The notes: generated from the letters alone by a model not told the origin. Numbered from the stretch's first letter, positions 1 to 9,371 are shown. The stretch is 32,005 nt of DNA from Acidobacteriaceae bacterium (GCA_027452245.1 DAIDGW010000140.1:1-32005), one strand, 5' to 3'. Program-made: numbers and translations.

Positions 1-177
1 TATCACTATGATCCGGCGACAGGAAAGTATGGCGCGGTGATTGGCAATATTCTGAAGCTCGCCGGCGCCTTGACCATCGTGTTGCTCGGCGGGATGCTGC
101 TCATGCTGATGCGGCTGGACCGCTCCGTGACCAGCCGTGCAACTAACCCGGGGCTAACTTCGAGAAGGCATGCTTAA
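1..177 (+). CDS. SCO1/SenC-family copper chaperone, C-terminal end (5' partial)
   Basis: An open frame enters at base 1 and stops with TAA at 175-177, giving 58 residues. It starts YHYDPATGKYG, followed by a hydrophobic helix (about residues 16-37) and a short basic tail. A C-terminal HYDPxTGKY segment followed by one membrane anchor is what I recall from bacterial SCO proteins encoded beside caa3 oxidases; these deliver copper to the CuA site of subunit II. The thioredoxin-fold part with the CxxxC motif lies outside the window, so the identification rests on the tail and on position. The stop lies inside the first codons of coxB (8-base overlap), which suggests translational coupling. Confidence 0.65.
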   Translation, partial: YHYDPATGKYGAVIGNILKLAGALTIVLLGGMLLMLMRLDRSVTSRATNPGLTSRRHA

Positions 178-1177
178 CAATTTCCCATTGTGGCCGGCGC
201 GCGCTTCCAGCATTGCTGGAAATGTGGACGCTCTCTTTATTTTCTTGCTCATCGTCGCCGGCGTGATGTCTCTGCTGGTGTTCGTCGCCATTTGTGTCTT
301 CGCGACCAAATACCGCCACCGTCCAGGCGTGAATGCGGCAAAGATCGAGGGCTCGCTGCCCTTGGAGATTGCCTGGACCGTCATTCCTCTCGGTGTGTTC
401 ATGGCAATCTTCGTCTGGGGCGCAGTCATTTATTTCCAGGAACATACGCCTCCCCGCGATGCCGCTGAAGTGTACGTCGTCGCCAAGCAATGGATGTGGA
501 AGCTGGAGCACGCCGAAGGCCAGCGAGAGTTGAACGAACTGCACGTTCCTGTGGACCGCGATGTGCGTCTTATCATGACTTCGCAGGACGTCATCCACAG
601 CTTCTTCGTTCCCGCTTTCCGTATTAAGCAGGACGTCTTGCCCGGCCGCTATACCGTGATTTGGTTCCGGGCCACCAAGCCCGGTACCTATCACCTGTTC
701 TGCGCCGAGTATTGCGGAACGTTGCATTCCGGCATGGTGGGCAATATCGTCGTCATGAATCCGGCGGACTACGAAGCTTGGGTGAACAGCAACCCCGGTG
801 GGACCCTTTCCGCCAGTGGGGAGAAGGTTTTCAATGAACTCGGGTGCGCCACTTGTCATCGTATGAATGGCCAAGGCAGTGGTCCTGCCCTGCAAGGCGT
901 CTTTGGCAAGCCGGTCTTGCTCGAAGACGGCCGCTCCGTCGAAGCGGATGAGAATTATCTGCGCGAATCGATTGTCGATCCCGGTGCAAAGATTGTGAAC
1001 GGATATCGGCCCATCATGCCTACGTTCCAGGGACTGGTCAATGAAGAGCAGCTGAATGCTCTTGTCGCTTACGTCAAGTCGCTGTCTCCGGCCGCCCCCG
1101 GGGGGGCTGAAACGAAACCCTCCGAGGTCAAGGTCGCGCCCGGCAACAACAGCCCGGTAGGAAATCAGGTGCAATAG
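170..1177 (+). CDS. coxB: Cytochrome c oxidase subunit II with fused cytochrome c domain (caa3 type)
   Basis: Subunit II receives electrons and passes them through the binuclear CuA centre to subunit I. The 335-residue product has two N-terminal membrane helices (about residues 20-45 and 65-90), then a periplasmic cupredoxin domain. The CuA ligands are visible as C178-x3-C182, H186 and M189 ([12 protein letters not shown]), with an upstream HSF motif. A second domain follows, with the heme c site CATCH (C226, C229, H230) and a likely Met axial ligand in IMPTF. That fusion defines caa3 oxidases, so this enzyme oxidises cytochrome c or a similar carrier, not quinol. There is no clear lipobox. 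The tail after about residue 310 is Pro/Gly/Lys rich and probably disordered. It overlaps the SCO gene and ends two bases before coxA. Confidence 0.97.
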   Translation: MLNNFPLWPARASSIAGNVDALFIFLLIVAGVMSLLVFVAICVFATKYRHRPGVNAAKIEGSLPLEIAWTVIPLGVFMAIFVWGAVIYFQEHTPPRDAAEVYVVAKQWMWKLEHAEGQRELNELHVPVDRDVRLIMTSQDVIHSFFVPAFRIKQDVLPGRYTVIWFRATKPGTYHLFCAEYCGTLHSGMVGNIVVMNPADYEAWVNSNPGGTLSASGEKVFNELGCATCHRMNGQGSGPALQGVFGKPVLLEDGRSVEADENYLRESIVDPGAKIVNGYRPIMPTFQGLVNEEQLNALVAYVKSLSPAAPGGAETKPSEVKVAPGNNSPVGNQVQ

Positions 1178-1179
1178 TT

Positions 1180-2826
1180 ATGTCTACGGTCAAAGCTCAA
1201 GTCACGGAGCGTACAAACTATCTGAATGCGGATTACGGCGTCCGCTCGTGGTTGCTTACCACCGACCACAAGCGCATTGCTTTGCTGTATCTCATTTCCA
1301 TTACCTTCTTCTTCTTCATCGGGGGCTTCTACGCGCTGCTCATCCGGCTGGAGCTGCTGACGCCCGCTGGGGACCTGGTTCAGGCTGACACTTACAACAA
1401 GCTTTTCACCATGCACGGCATGGTGATGGTTTTCTTTTTCCTGATCCCGTCCATTCCCGCTGTCCTGGGCAACTTCCTGATCCCCATGATGATCGGGGCC
1501 AAGGATCTGGCATTTCCCCGGATCAACCTGCTTAGCTGGTATCTCTACATCATCGGCGGCGCGCTGATGTGCCATTGCATGCTGACCGGCGGTGCTGATA
1601 CCGGCTGGACCTTCTACGTTCCATTTAGCGCCATCACCAACACGAAATTCGTCGAAGCCGGACTCGCAATTTTCGTCGCGGGATTCTCCTCCATCCTGAC
1701 CGGCCTCAATTTCGTCGTCACGGTCCACCGCATGCGTGCTCCGGGAATGACCTGGTCGCGCCTGCCTCTGTTCGTCTGGGCCCACTACGCCACCAGCATC
1801 ATCCAGCTTCTGGGCACGCCGGTCATCGCCATTACCATCCTGCTGGTAGCGGCCGAGCGCACCTTGCACCTGGGAATCTTTGATCCCAAGCTTGGCGGCG
1901 ATCCGCTGCTCTTCCAGCACCTGTTCTGGTTCTATTCTCACCCTGCCGTGTACATCATGATTCTTCCGGCGATGGGTGTGATCAGCGAAGTGATCGCCTG
2001 CTACGCGCGCAAGCGCATTTTCGGCTATAGCTTTGTCGCGTTTTCCTCCATCGCGATCGCCGTCTTCGGATTCCTCGTGTGGGCTCACCACATGTTCGTC
2101 GCCGGAATCTCGCTGTACTCGGCGCTGGTCTTTTCCATGTTGAGCTATGCCGTCGCCGTTCCTTCTGCAGTGAAGGTCTTCAACTGGACGGCAACGCTCT
2201 ACAAAGGATCCATCCACTACGATGCCCCGATGCTCTATGCCTTCGGATTCATCGGCCTGTTCACCGTGGGCGGACTCACCGGTCTCTTCCTCGCTGCGCT
2301 GGGCATCGACGTTCACGTCACCGACACCTACTTCGTCGTCGCGCACTTCCACTACATTATGGTCGGCGGTGCTGTCATGGGATATCTCGGCGGAATGCAT
2401 TTCTGGTGGCCGAAAATTTCTGGCAAGCTCTACCCCGAAGGCTGGGCTAAGCTCGCCGCTCTGATCGTATTCGTGGGATTCAACCTCACTTTCTTCCCGC
2501 AGTTCATCCTCGGATACCTTGGCATGCCCCGCCGCTACTGGGATTACAGCCACATGCCCGAGTTTCAGGTGCTGAACGTAGCCTCCACGGCTGGCGCCAC
2601 CATCCTGGGAATCGGTTATTTGCTGCCCATGGTTTACTTCCTCTGGTCGCTGCGCTACGGAGACCCTGCGCCCGACAATCCGTGGAACGCCGCCGGGCTG
2701 GAATGGAAGACCGCTTCTCCGCCACCCACGTTCAACTTTGATTCCGATCCCGTGGTGACCTGGGAAGCTTATAACTACGACGAAATCGATGCACCCCACA
2801 TTCAGGAGGCTCCCGTTGGCCGATAG
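1180..2826 (+). CDS. coxA: Cytochrome c oxidase subunit I, A2-type heme-copper oxidase
   Basis: This is the catalytic, proton-pumping subunit that reduces O2 to water at the heme a3-CuB site. The 548 residues hold about twelve membrane helices. Visible motifs are FTMHG (low-spin heme ligand), WFYSHPAVY with CuB ligand H254 and the cross-linking Tyr258, WAHHM (two further CuB histidines) and [12 protein letters not shown] (heme a3 and heme a ligands). Position 256 is Ala where A1 oxidases have the D-channel glutamate (HPEVY). The YSHPxV signature marks the A2 subfamily, in which the preceding Tyr-Ser is held to replace that glutamate. The ATG at 1180 follows the coxB stop by two bases. The gene sits in the SCO-coxB-coxA-coxC-coxD order. 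Confidence 0.98.
   Translation: MSTVKAQVTERTNYLNADYGVRSWLLTTDHKRIALLYLISITFFFFIGGFYALLIRLELLTPAGDLVQADTYNKLFTMHGMVMVFFFLIPSIPAVLGNFLIPMMIGAKDLAFPRINLLSWYLYIIGGALMCHCMLTGGADTGWTFYVPFSAITNTKFVEAGLAIFVAGFSSILTGLNFVVTVHRMRAPGMTWSRLPLFVWAHYATSIIQLLGTPVIAITILLVAAERTLHLGIFDPKLGGDPLLFQHLFWFYSHPAVYIMILPAMGVISEVIACYARKRIFGYSFVAFSSIAIAVFGFLVWAHHMFVAGISLYSALVFSMLSYAVAVPSAVKVFNWTATLYKGSIHYDAPMLYAFGFIGLFTVGGLTGLFLAALGIDVHVTDTYFVVAHFHYIMVGGAVMGYLGGMHFWWPKISGKLYPEGWAKLAALIVFVGFNLTFFPQFILGYLGMPRRYWDYSHMPEFQVLNVASTAGATILGIGYLLPMVYFLWSLRYGDPAPDNPWNAAGLEWKTASPPPTFNFDSDPVVTWEAYNYDEIDAPHIQEAPVGR
2804..2809 (+). promoter_or_regulatory. Shine-Dalgarno site that fixes the coxC start
   Basis: A perfect AGGAGG lies inside the 3' end of coxA, six bases before the TTG at 2816. 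The upstream in-frame ATG at 2789 has no such site. This supports TTG as the real coxC start. Confidence 0.75.
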
Positions 2827-3529
2827 TCCAATCGCGGTGCAAGGAACCTCTCACCAAGTTCATAACCCGGCACTGCTGCATCACTTTGCCCAGCCGGAGC
2901 AGCAGCGCAATGCTGCCAGTCTGGGCATGTGGTGGTTCCTCGCCACTGAAGTCATGTTCTTCGGCGGCCTGTTCTGCTCATACTTGGTTTACCGGTTGCT
3001 GTACTATCCCGAATTTGCCGCTTGCGCCAAGACCCTCGACTGGCGACTCGGCGCCACCAACACAGCCGTCCTCATCTGCAGCAGCTTGACCGTCGTGCTC
3101 GCCGTTTGGGCCGCGTCCATGGCGCGCCGCACCCTGCTGGTGGTCTGCCTGATCGCCACGATCATTCTGGGTTTTGTTTTCCTGGGCATTAAGGGCAAGG
3201 AGTACCACGACAAGTTCGTCGAGCACCATGTTCCCGGGCCGACATTCAGTTTCGAAAAGGTTCCGATCCCCGGCCATCCCGGCGAGTATGCCAATCCGCA
3301 ACGCGCGCAGATCTATTTCGCGCTCTACTTCATCATGACCGGCCTGCACGCCATCCACATGATCATCGGCATCGGCATTTTCACTTATCTGCTGATTATG
3401 GCGTGGAAAAGCCGCTACACGCCGAAATACTACACGCCCATCGAGATTGGCGGACTTTACTGGCACTTTGTTGACATCATCTGGATCTATCTATTCCCAT
3501 TGCTCTACCTGATCGATTTGCATAAGTGA
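2816..3529 (+). CDS. coxC: Cytochrome c oxidase subunit III
   Basis: Subunit III is a membrane protein that stabilises the catalytic core and supports sustained proton uptake by subunit I. The product (about 237 residues) begins ADSPIAVQG after the start and contains family marks: [18 protein letters not shown] in the first helix, and near the C-terminus [17 protein letters not shown] and [18 protein letters not shown]. It has roughly five to six hydrophobic helices. The TTG start is chosen for its ideal Shine-Dalgarno; an ATG at 2789 would add nine residues. The gene overlaps the end of coxA by 11 bases and ends six bases before the subunit IV gene. Confidence 0.95.
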   Translation: MADSPIAVQGTSHQVHNPALLHHFAQPEQQRNAASLGMWWFLATEVMFFGGLFCSYLVYRLLYYPEFAACAKTLDWRLGATNTAVLICSSLTVVLAVWAASMARRTLLVVCLIATIILGFVFLGIKGKEYHDKFVEHHVPGPTFSFEKVPIPGHPGEYANPQRAQIYFALYFIMTGLHAIHMIIGIGIFTYLLIMAWKSRYTPKYYTPIEIGGLYWHFVDIIWIYLFPLLYLIDLHK

Positions 3530-3535
3530 GGCACA

Positions 3536-3823
3536 ATGGCGGGACACGCGACATCTCTCAAAACCTATTTCACCATCTGGATCGCCTTGCTGATCTTCAC
3601 AGGGCTGACTGTCTTCGCTGCCCGCATCGATCTCGGGGTCTATAACGCCGCCGTTGCGCTCACTATCGCCAGCGTCAAAGCCACCTTGGTCGCCCTCTTC
3701 TTTATGCACATCCGGGGAACCAGCGAGCGCCTCACCAAGCTTGTCGTCGTCTCCGCGCTCTTTTTCCTGTTCCTGCTGCTCGGCCTTTCCATGTCTGATT
3801 ACTTGACTCGCGCCTGGCACTAG
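3536..3823 (+). CDS. coxD: Cytochrome c oxidase subunit IV (prokaryotic COX4/CyoD-like)
   Basis: A 95-residue protein with three hydrophobic helices (about residues 10-28, 35-58 and 68-88). The segment SVKATLVALFFMHIRG between helices two and three is characteristic of the small subunit IV family of bacterial heme-copper oxidases. It has an assembly or stabilising role with no cofactor ligands. It follows coxC after six bases and is the last gene of the oxidase operon, since 135 bases without a gene and a small inverted repeat follow it. Confidence 0.9.
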   Translation: MAGHATSLKTYFTIWIALLIFTGLTVFAARIDLGVYNAAVALTIASVKATLVALFFMHIRGTSERLTKLVVVSALFFLFLLLGLSMSDYLTRAWH

Positions 3824-3849
3824 CACTCGGCTGAAAAGAAACCGGGAAG

Positions 3850-3869
3850 GGCACGGCTTCAGTCGTGCC
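3850..3869. repeat. Short inverted repeat after the oxidase operon
   Basis: GGCACG (3850-3855) pairs with CGTGCC (3864-3869) around an eight-base loop containing CTTCAG. No T-run follows, so it is a poor intrinsic terminator. From memory, GGCACGGCTTCAG-type palindromes recur between genes in acidobacterial genomes; only one copy is seen here, so the repeat status is inferred. Confidence 0.4.
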
Positions 3870-3958
3870 GCCCGACCGCCTGCCGTAGCAACCTCACAAT
3901 CTCAAGCCTCCTTCACGCGGACGCTTGAGCAGCGGTATCCTACTCTGGAAGTTCTCCC

Positions 3959-6900
3959 ATGCACGAAACCATCTCGGCAGTTCGTCCCATCTCCGAAAAT
4001 AATGTCGACGCGTCTGGATTAGAACAAGCTCTGCATAGGAACCTGCGCGGCGAAGTCCGCTTCGATAACGGCAGCCGCGCGCTTTACGCGACCGACGCCT
4101 CCAACTACCGCCAGGTTCCTATCGGAGTCGTGTTTCCCCGCGATACCGACGACGTGCTCGCCGCAGTTTCGCTCTGCCGCGAATTTGGCGCCCCCTTGCT
4201 CTGTCGCGGTGGAGGTACCTCGCTCGCCGGCCAGTGCTGCAATGTCGCCGTCGTTCTCGATTTTTCACGCCACATGAACCGGATTCTCGAAATCGATCCC
4301 GGCCGCCGCATCGCCCGCGTGCAGCCCGGAGTCGTGCTCGATGACCTGCGCAACGCCGCCGAAAAACACCATTTGACTTTCGGCCCCGATCCCGCCACCC
4401 ACGACCGTTGCACCATCGGAGGCATGATCGGCAACAACTCCTGCGGCGTGCACTCCGTGATGGCCGGTAAGACCGACGACAACATCGAGTCGCTCGACAT
4501 CCTGACTTACGACGGTCTCCGCATGAATGTCGGCCGCACCTCCGCCGATGAGGTCGAATCCATCATCAATGCCGGCGGACGCCTCGGCGAAATTTTCCGC
4601 ACCCTCCGCGATATCTCGACCCAGTATGCCGGGCTCATCCGCAATCGCTTTCCCAGGATTCCCCGCCGCGTCTCCGGATACAACCTCAACTATCTTCTTC
4701 CCGAGCATCGCTTCAACATCGCGCGCGCACTCGTGGGCTCCGAAGGAACCTGCGTCACCGTACTCGAAGCCACCTGCCAGCTTGTCGCAAGTCCTCCGCA
4801 ACGCGTGCTCCTGGTGGTCGCTTATCCCGACGTTTTCCAATGCGCCGACCATGTTCCCGAAATCCTCACTCACCAGCCCATTGGACTCGAAGGCTTCGAC
4901 GAACTTCTCGCCACTTATACCCGACGCAAGGGGATCAATTCGGAAGGCATGTCGCTGCTGCCCGAAGGTGGCGGCTGGCTGCTGGTGGAGTTCGGCGCCC
5001 AGACCGCCCGTGAAGCGGAATCGCAAGCGCGCGGGTTGATGGACGCCCTCTCCCGCGATTCCCATCCCCCCAATATGCGCCTGCTTACCGACAAGAAGCA
5101 GGCCCGCTTCGTCTGGGACGTCCGCGAGGCCAGCCTCGGCGTCACCTCCCACGTTACCGGCGAGTCTATGAATTGGGAAGGTTGGGAAGATGCCGCCGTC
5201 GCTCCCGAAAAATTGGGAGCTTACCTGCGCGATCTTCGTCAACTATTCGGTGAATTCGACTACAAAGGGTCTCTTTACGGGCATTTCGGCCACGGCTGCG
5301 TCCACACCCGCATCAATTTCGATCTCACCTCCCGCGACGGAATCGCAAAATTCCGCCGCTTCATGGAACAGGCCGCCGACCTGGTCGTCAGCTATGGCGG
5401 TTCACTCTCCGGAGAACATGGCGACGGACAGGCTCGCGCCGAGCTCCTGCCCAAAATGTTTGGCCCCGAACTCATGCGCGCCTTCGCCGAATTCAAGTCG
5501 GCCTGGGACCCCGCATGGAAGATGAATCCCGGCAAGGTGATCGACCCCTACCGCCTCGATGAAAATTTGCGTCTCGGCGCAAACTACACTCCCTGGGACC
5601 CGCAGACGCGCTTCCATTTCCCGGCCGACCACGGCAGTTTTCCCGAAGCGACTCTCCGTTGCGTTGGAGTCGGCAAATGCCGACGCGAAGAAGGCGGCGT
5701 GATGTGTCCGAGCTATCGCGCCACTCGCGAAGAAGAGCACTCGACCCGCGGTCGCGCCCATCTTCTCTGGGAGATGACCCAGGGCGAGGTCATCCGCGAC
5801 GGCTGGCAGAGCGAAGAGGTCAAGCACTCCCTCGACCTCTGCCTCGCCTGCAAGGGATGCAAGAGTGATTGCCCGGTCTCCGTCGATCTCGCCACCTACA
5901 AAGCAGAATTTCTCTCGCACTACTACGAAGGGAAGCTGCGCCCGCGCAGCGCCTATGCCTTCGGCAATATCGACCTGTGGGCGCGCATCGCCTGCACTGC
6001 GCCCGGGCTGGTGAATCTCACCACGCAACTCCCATTCCTGCGCGACATCGCAAAGCTGGTCTCCGGAATGCCTCCGCAGCGCCGCATTCCGGCCTTTGCG
6101 CCGCAGTCCTTCAAAACCTGGTTCCATCGCCGTCCCCGCAAACTCGATGGCCCGCCCGTGCTTCTCTGGGCCGACACCTTCAACAACTATTTCCTTCCCC
6201 ACACGGCGCAAGCCGCCGTCGATGTCCTCGAATCCGCCGGATTCCGCGTGGTGGTGCCGCGAGCCCCCCTCTGTTGCGGGCGCCCGCTCTACGACTTTGG
6301 CATGCTCGATCGCGCGGAGACGCTGCTCCTGCAGATCCTCGACGAACTCATGCCCGAGATCGAAGCCGGAGTTCCCATCGTCGGCCTCGAACCAAGCTGC
6401 ATCGCGGTCTTTCGCGATGAACTCGTCAATCTCTTTCCCCACGATGCGCGTGCGCGCGCGCTTTCCAGCCAGACTTTCCTGCTGAGCGAATTTCTCGAGA
6501 ATCACGCCAAGGATTTCTCCTGGCCCCGCCTCGATGCTAAGGCTTTGCTCCATGGACACTGTCATCACAAATCCGTCATGAAGATGACGGCCGAGGAGTC
6601 CGTCCTGCACCGCCTCGGCATCGACTTCCAGTCTCCCGCCCCCGGTTGCTGTGGCATGGCTGGCTCATTCGGATTCGAACACGATAAGTACGAGGTCTCG
6701 GCCGCCATCGGCGAGCTCGAATTGCTCCCCGCCGTCCGCAAGGCTCCGCCGGACTGGTTCATCATCGCCGACGGCTTCAGTTGCCGCGAACAGATCGCGC
6801 AGGGATCCCAGCGCCACGCTCTTCACCTCGCCGAAGTCCTGCAGATGGCGCTCCATAAAACCCTTCCGGATGGTTCTCCAGAGTCCTCCATCGTCAGGAA

Positions 6901-7003
6901 CCATGAGGAGGCCGTAGCCCGCTCAATGCAGCATGCCGGTCTCGGTCTCGCCGCCGCGGCCGTTACCGGAGCGCTTCTCTGGAGGGCTCGCCGAAGTCAT
7001 TGA
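3959..7003 (+). CDS. FAD-linked oxidase fused to Fe-S/CCG protein (D-lactate dehydrogenase or glycolate oxidase-like)
   Basis: The 1014-residue protein joins a GlcD-like flavin half to a GlcF-like iron-sulfur half. The FAD-binding PP-loop domain (about residues 50-280) shows CRGGGTSLAGQ and IGNNSCGVHS. The FAD-linked oxidase C-terminal domain (about 280-530) ends with SGEHGDGQARAELL. Next is a ferredoxin-like region with one full cluster motif, CLACKGCKSDCP, and a less complete CVGVGKCRR...MCPSY. Two CCG (heterodisulfide-reductase-type) domains end in PLCCGRP and GCCGMAGSFG. Such fusions oxidise D-2-hydroxy acids, typically D-lactate, and pass electrons to the respiratory chain. The last ~22 residues (LGLAAAAVTGALLW then RARR) look like a membrane tail, which would place it at the inner membrane. 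The exact substrate cannot be read from sequence. Confidence 0.9.
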   Translation: MHETISAVRPISENNVDASGLEQALHRNLRGEVRFDNGSRALYATDASNYRQVPIGVVFPRDTDDVLAAVSLCREFGAPLLCRGGGTSLAGQCCNVAVVLDFSRHMNRILEIDPGRRIARVQPGVVLDDLRNAAEKHHLTFGPDPATHDRCTIGGMIGNNSCGVHSVMAGKTDDNIESLDILTYDGLRMNVGRTSADEVESIINAGGRLGEIFRTLRDISTQYAGLIRNRFPRIPRRVSGYNLNYLLPEHRFNIARALVGSEGTCVTVLEATCQLVASPPQRVLLVVAYPDVFQCADHVPEILTHQPIGLEGFDELLATYTRRKGINSEGMSLLPEGGGWLLVEFGAQTAREAESQARGLMDALSRDSHPPNMRLLTDKKQARFVWDVREASLGVTSHVTGESMNWEGWEDAAVAPEKLGAYLRDLRQLFGEFDYKGSLYGHFGHGCVHTRINFDLTSRDGIAKFRRFMEQAADLVVSYGGSLSGEHGDGQARAELLPKMFGPELMRAFAEFKSAWDPAWKMNPGKVIDPYRLDENLRLGANYTPWDPQTRFHFPADHGSFPEATLRCVGVGKCRREEGGVMCPSYRATREEEHSTRGRAHLLWEMTQGEVIRDGWQSEEVKHSLDLCLACKGCKSDCPVSVDLATYKAEFLSHYYEGKLRPRSAYAFGNIDLWARIACTAPGLVNLTTQLPFLRDIAKLVSGMPPQRRIPAFAPQSFKTWFHRRPRKLDGPPVLLWADTFNNYFLPHTAQAAVDVLESAGFRVVVPRAPLCCGRPLYDFGMLDRAETLLLQILDELMPEIEAGVPIVGLEPSCIAVFRDELVNLFPHDARARALSSQTFLLSEFLENHAKDFSWPRLDAKALLHGHCHHKSVMKMTAEESVLHRLGIDFQSPAPGCCGMAGSFGFEHDKYEVSAAIGELELLPAVRKAPPDWFIIADGFSCREQIAQGSQRHALHLAEVLQMALHKTLPDGSPESSIVRNHEEAVARSMQHAGLGLAAAAVTGALLWRARRSH

Positions 7004-7140
7004 TCCGCCACAACTTGCGCTGCTAATAACTTACAGCTATTAGCCCGTCCTCGCCTGATTGCTGCTTTTCTGGGAAAATAGTCCAGTCGTCCTTTCTGGT
7101 GGCCGCTTCTGTCGGCCCTGAAGTCTCGGGTTTCGTTCTT

Positions 7141-8301
7141 ATGGACCGCGAAATCACAACCGAAATGCCCCTGGTTACCGGAGAAGTCGCCGAAAAGCTG
7201 ATCGGCCGCACTCCTGCCGGACCGCTGCGCGGCTCGGTTCTGGCCCTGATTCAGTTCGATGTCTGCGAGGAAATCCGCCTCGACGACCTGCGCCGCATCC
7301 TTGGCGCCCGAACCGCCGAAGCCAGCTTCAAGCATCAGGCCCCGGGATACGTCCGCTACCAGCGGCCTCCCGTCGAAGAGCGCCTCGAACCGCTCGTTCT
7401 GGAAAGCGGCGAGCGCCTGGAAGGCCAGATCAAATATTACGATTACGGCGTCGTCAGCCTGGTTTTCGAGCTGCCGTTTTCCGGCGATTGGGAAACCCTC
7501 GTGCAGCTTTCCAGCCGTTGGACTTCCGATACCAACTTCGAAAGTCTCGCCAGTAAGATCGTCAAGCAGAAGCTCGAGCGCGCCCTGCCCGCGCTGGTCA
7601 AGCCCTACACCGCGGAATGGTTGCAGGAAGACTACTTCATTTTCCACGTGCGCGAAGCTGCGGGAAATCCCGATGCCGCCGCTCTGCTCGCCAATCAACG
7701 AGACCAGATCGCGCAGATCGTTCGCGGAGAATCTGCCCCGCTCTCCGAGGGTGAGAAGCAGGAAATCCTCCAGTCGCGCATCTCTTACTACCCTACCGAT
7801 CTCGCGGTGATCGGCTGGAACACCGCCTTCATCTACGACACTCCTTCCGGCGCCGAGACCGCTATCCAGTTGCTGCAGTATGCCAACTCGCAGCTCCTCG
7901 AATTCCGCCACTACGACGACCTGCTGACCAAGGAACTCGAAGGCGTCTACGACTTCCTCGAAACCGGAGGCACCGGGCTCTGGTCGCGCTGGCGCACCGC
8001 CCGTGCCGCATCAAAATTGCACACCGTGCTGCTCGATGTCAGCGAACTCACCGAGCGTGCCGACAACGCCATCAAATTCCTTAGCGACATGTTCTCGGCG
8101 CGCCTCTACAAACTGGCGGCTTCGAAAGTCGGAGTCCCCGACTACAAGAACCTCGTCCAGCAAAAGCTGCAGACCGCCGAAGAGCTCTACCGCTTCATGG
8201 TCGACCAGTTCAACCAGAGCCGCGCCTTCGTTCTGGAACTGATGGTGGTCGTCATCCTGGTCATCGAACTGATCTGGCTCTTCCGCGGCAAGCCGCTGTA
8301 A
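7141..8301 (+). CDS. DUF155/RMD1-family protein with C-terminal membrane anchor
   Basis: I recognise the RMD1/YagE (DUF155) family from the central VIGWNTAFIYD block, the QYANSQLLEFRHYDDLL helix, the coiled-coil stretch (about residues 280-350) and the single C-terminal hydrophobic helix with the EL(M)VVVILVIELIWLF pattern. Eukaryotic members are membrane-anchored mitochondrial proteins such as yeast Rmd1 and human RMND1, linked to mitochondrial translation; the bacterial role is unknown. The ATG at 7141 is used. A GTG at 7099 would add 14 residues, and neither has a good Shine-Dalgarno. It starts 137 bases after the oxidoreductase on the same strand; no functional link is evident. Confidence 0.75.
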   Translation: MDREITTEMPLVTGEVAEKLIGRTPAGPLRGSVLALIQFDVCEEIRLDDLRRILGARTAEASFKHQAPGYVRYQRPPVEERLEPLVLESGERLEGQIKYYDYGVVSLVFELPFSGDWETLVQLSSRWTSDTNFESLASKIVKQKLERALPALVKPYTAEWLQEDYFIFHVREAAGNPDAAALLANQRDQIAQIVRGESAPLSEGEKQEILQSRISYYPTDLAVIGWNTAFIYDTPSGAETAIQLLQYANSQLLEFRHYDDLLTKELEGVYDFLETGGTGLWSRWRTARAASKLHTVLLDVSELTERADNAIKFLSDMFSARLYKLAASKVGVPDYKNLVQQKLQTAEELYRFMVDQFNQSRAFVLELMVVVILVIELIWLFRGKPL

Positions 8302-8454
8302 GTATCTGCTTGACCGACAAGGCAAGTCTCGCGCGAGCTTGGCAAGTGGTAGAGCAATACTAGCTTCTGTTCTTCTCGATGCTGCAAAGAAAGACCACGG
8401 CATCAGCCGATGGCTAGCTCCAGAACTCCTCACCCGTGCGTGCAGTGCGGAATC

Positions 8455-8468
8455 GCAGTGTATACTGC
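8455..8468 (+). promoter_or_regulatory. Possible promoter/operator before the M28 peptidase gene
   Basis: GCAGT-GTAT-ACTGC forms a five-base inverted repeat that covers a TATACT hexamer (8461-8466), a plausible -10 element. It lies about 20 bases before the ATG. No convincing -35 box is seen. The rest of the 185-base gap from 8302 shows only a CTCGCGCGAG palindrome at 8328-8337 and no gene. Confidence 0.3.
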
Positions 8469-8486
8469 CTGTACTGAAATCGCGCT

Positions 8487-9371
8487 ATGGACACCACTGT
8501 TCAGAAACCGCATCGCTTGGGTCTGCGGTGGCCTGTTCTTGCAATTCTGTTCGCGCTCGCCATTGTCCATTCTCAGGTGTTGGCCGATTCGGTTCGCTTT
8601 GATCTGGTCCCTCGTCAGATTGTCGAAAGCCGCCTTCGCGAATATGCAGGAAACGATCAGCAAAGACAGGAATCTCTAAAAGGCATGTTCACTGTGGCGG
8701 GTTGCCCCGATCAGGAGCTTTCCGAACAACCAGTGAAGGGATCAAAGCTGTCGAACGTGGTCTGTCGACTGCCAGGCAGCACGGATAAAGTGATCATCGT
8801 CGGTGCCCATTTCGACCACGTAAGCAGAGGCGACGGAGTCGTCGACAATTGGACTGGAGCTGCTCTGCTGCCATCTCTTTACCAAGCTGTGAAGATCCAG
8901 CCACGGAAACACACCTACATCTTCATCGGGTTTACGGATGAGGAGAAGGGCGAAGTGGGATCACATTATTACGTAAAGATGATGACCGCTGACCAGGTTG
9001 CGGCAACCGATGCCATGGTCAATATGGACACGCTGGGTTTGTCGTCAACAGAGATTTGGGGTAGCCACTCAGATAAGCACTTGGCTGTCGCTCTCATATA
9101 CCTGGGCAAAATAATGAAAATGCCCGTGAGTATCGTCAACGTAGACCAAGTGGGCAGCTCTGACTCTGTGCAGTTCGCCGCTCGTCAAATCCCCAGCATT
9201 ACAGTTCATTCTTTGACACAGCAGTCATGGGACGAGCACATCCTGCACACCTCGAAAGATGTTTTTTCCGCTGTGCGCCTCGACGACTACTATCGGTCGT
9301 ACCGCCTGCTATCTGCATACCTTGCCTTCCTGGACGGATATTCGGTTCGCGACCTCTCCCAGGTTCATTAA
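8487..9371 (+). CDS. Exported M28-family zinc aminopeptidase
   Basis: M28 peptidases are co-catalytic dizinc exopeptidases that remove N-terminal residues. The 294-residue product has a basic N-terminus and a hydrophobic helix (about residues 14-33), consistent with a signal peptide. The zinc and catalytic residues are in order: H108-F-D110 (AHFDH), bridging D120 (VDNWTGA), catalytic E152 and ligand E153 (DEEKGE), D181 (VNMDTLG) and H254 in LHTSKD. In many relatives the bridging motif reads DNASG; here it is DNWTGA. It is shorter than many M28 proteins and has no PA or PPC domain. It stands alone between genes of unrelated function, so it probably serves general peptide scavenging outside the cytoplasm. 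Confidence 0.9.
   Translation: MDTTVQKPHRLGLRWPVLAILFALAIVHSQVLADSVRFDLVPRQIVESRLREYAGNDQQRQESLKGMFTVAGCPDQELSEQPVKGSKLSNVVCRLPGSTDKVIIVGAHFDHVSRGDGVVDNWTGAALLPSLYQAVKIQPRKHTYIFIGFTDEEKGEVGSHYYVKMMTADQVAATDAMVNMDTLGLSSTEIWGSHSDKHLAVALIYLGKIMKMPVSIVNVDQVGSSDSVQFAARQIPSITVHSLTQQSWDEHILHTSKDVFSAVRLDDYYRSYRLLSAYLAFLDGYSVRDLSQVH

Noticed and set aside
1165-2799. A long minus-strand open frame (over 500 codons) opposite coxA
   Set aside because: The plus strand encodes unmistakable CoxA. The opposite frame is open because of the strong third-position GC bias, and its product is an Asp/Glu/Gln-rich, low-complexity sequence without domains.
5402-6610. A 402-codon minus-strand frame opposite the FAD/Fe-S oxidoreductase
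   Set aside because: It is a shadow of a gene with clear motifs on the plus strand.
8341-8365. tRNA-like word GGCAAGTGGTAGAGCAA
   Set aside because: It resembles a D-arm only; no acceptor stem, anticodon arm or T-arm can be formed around it.
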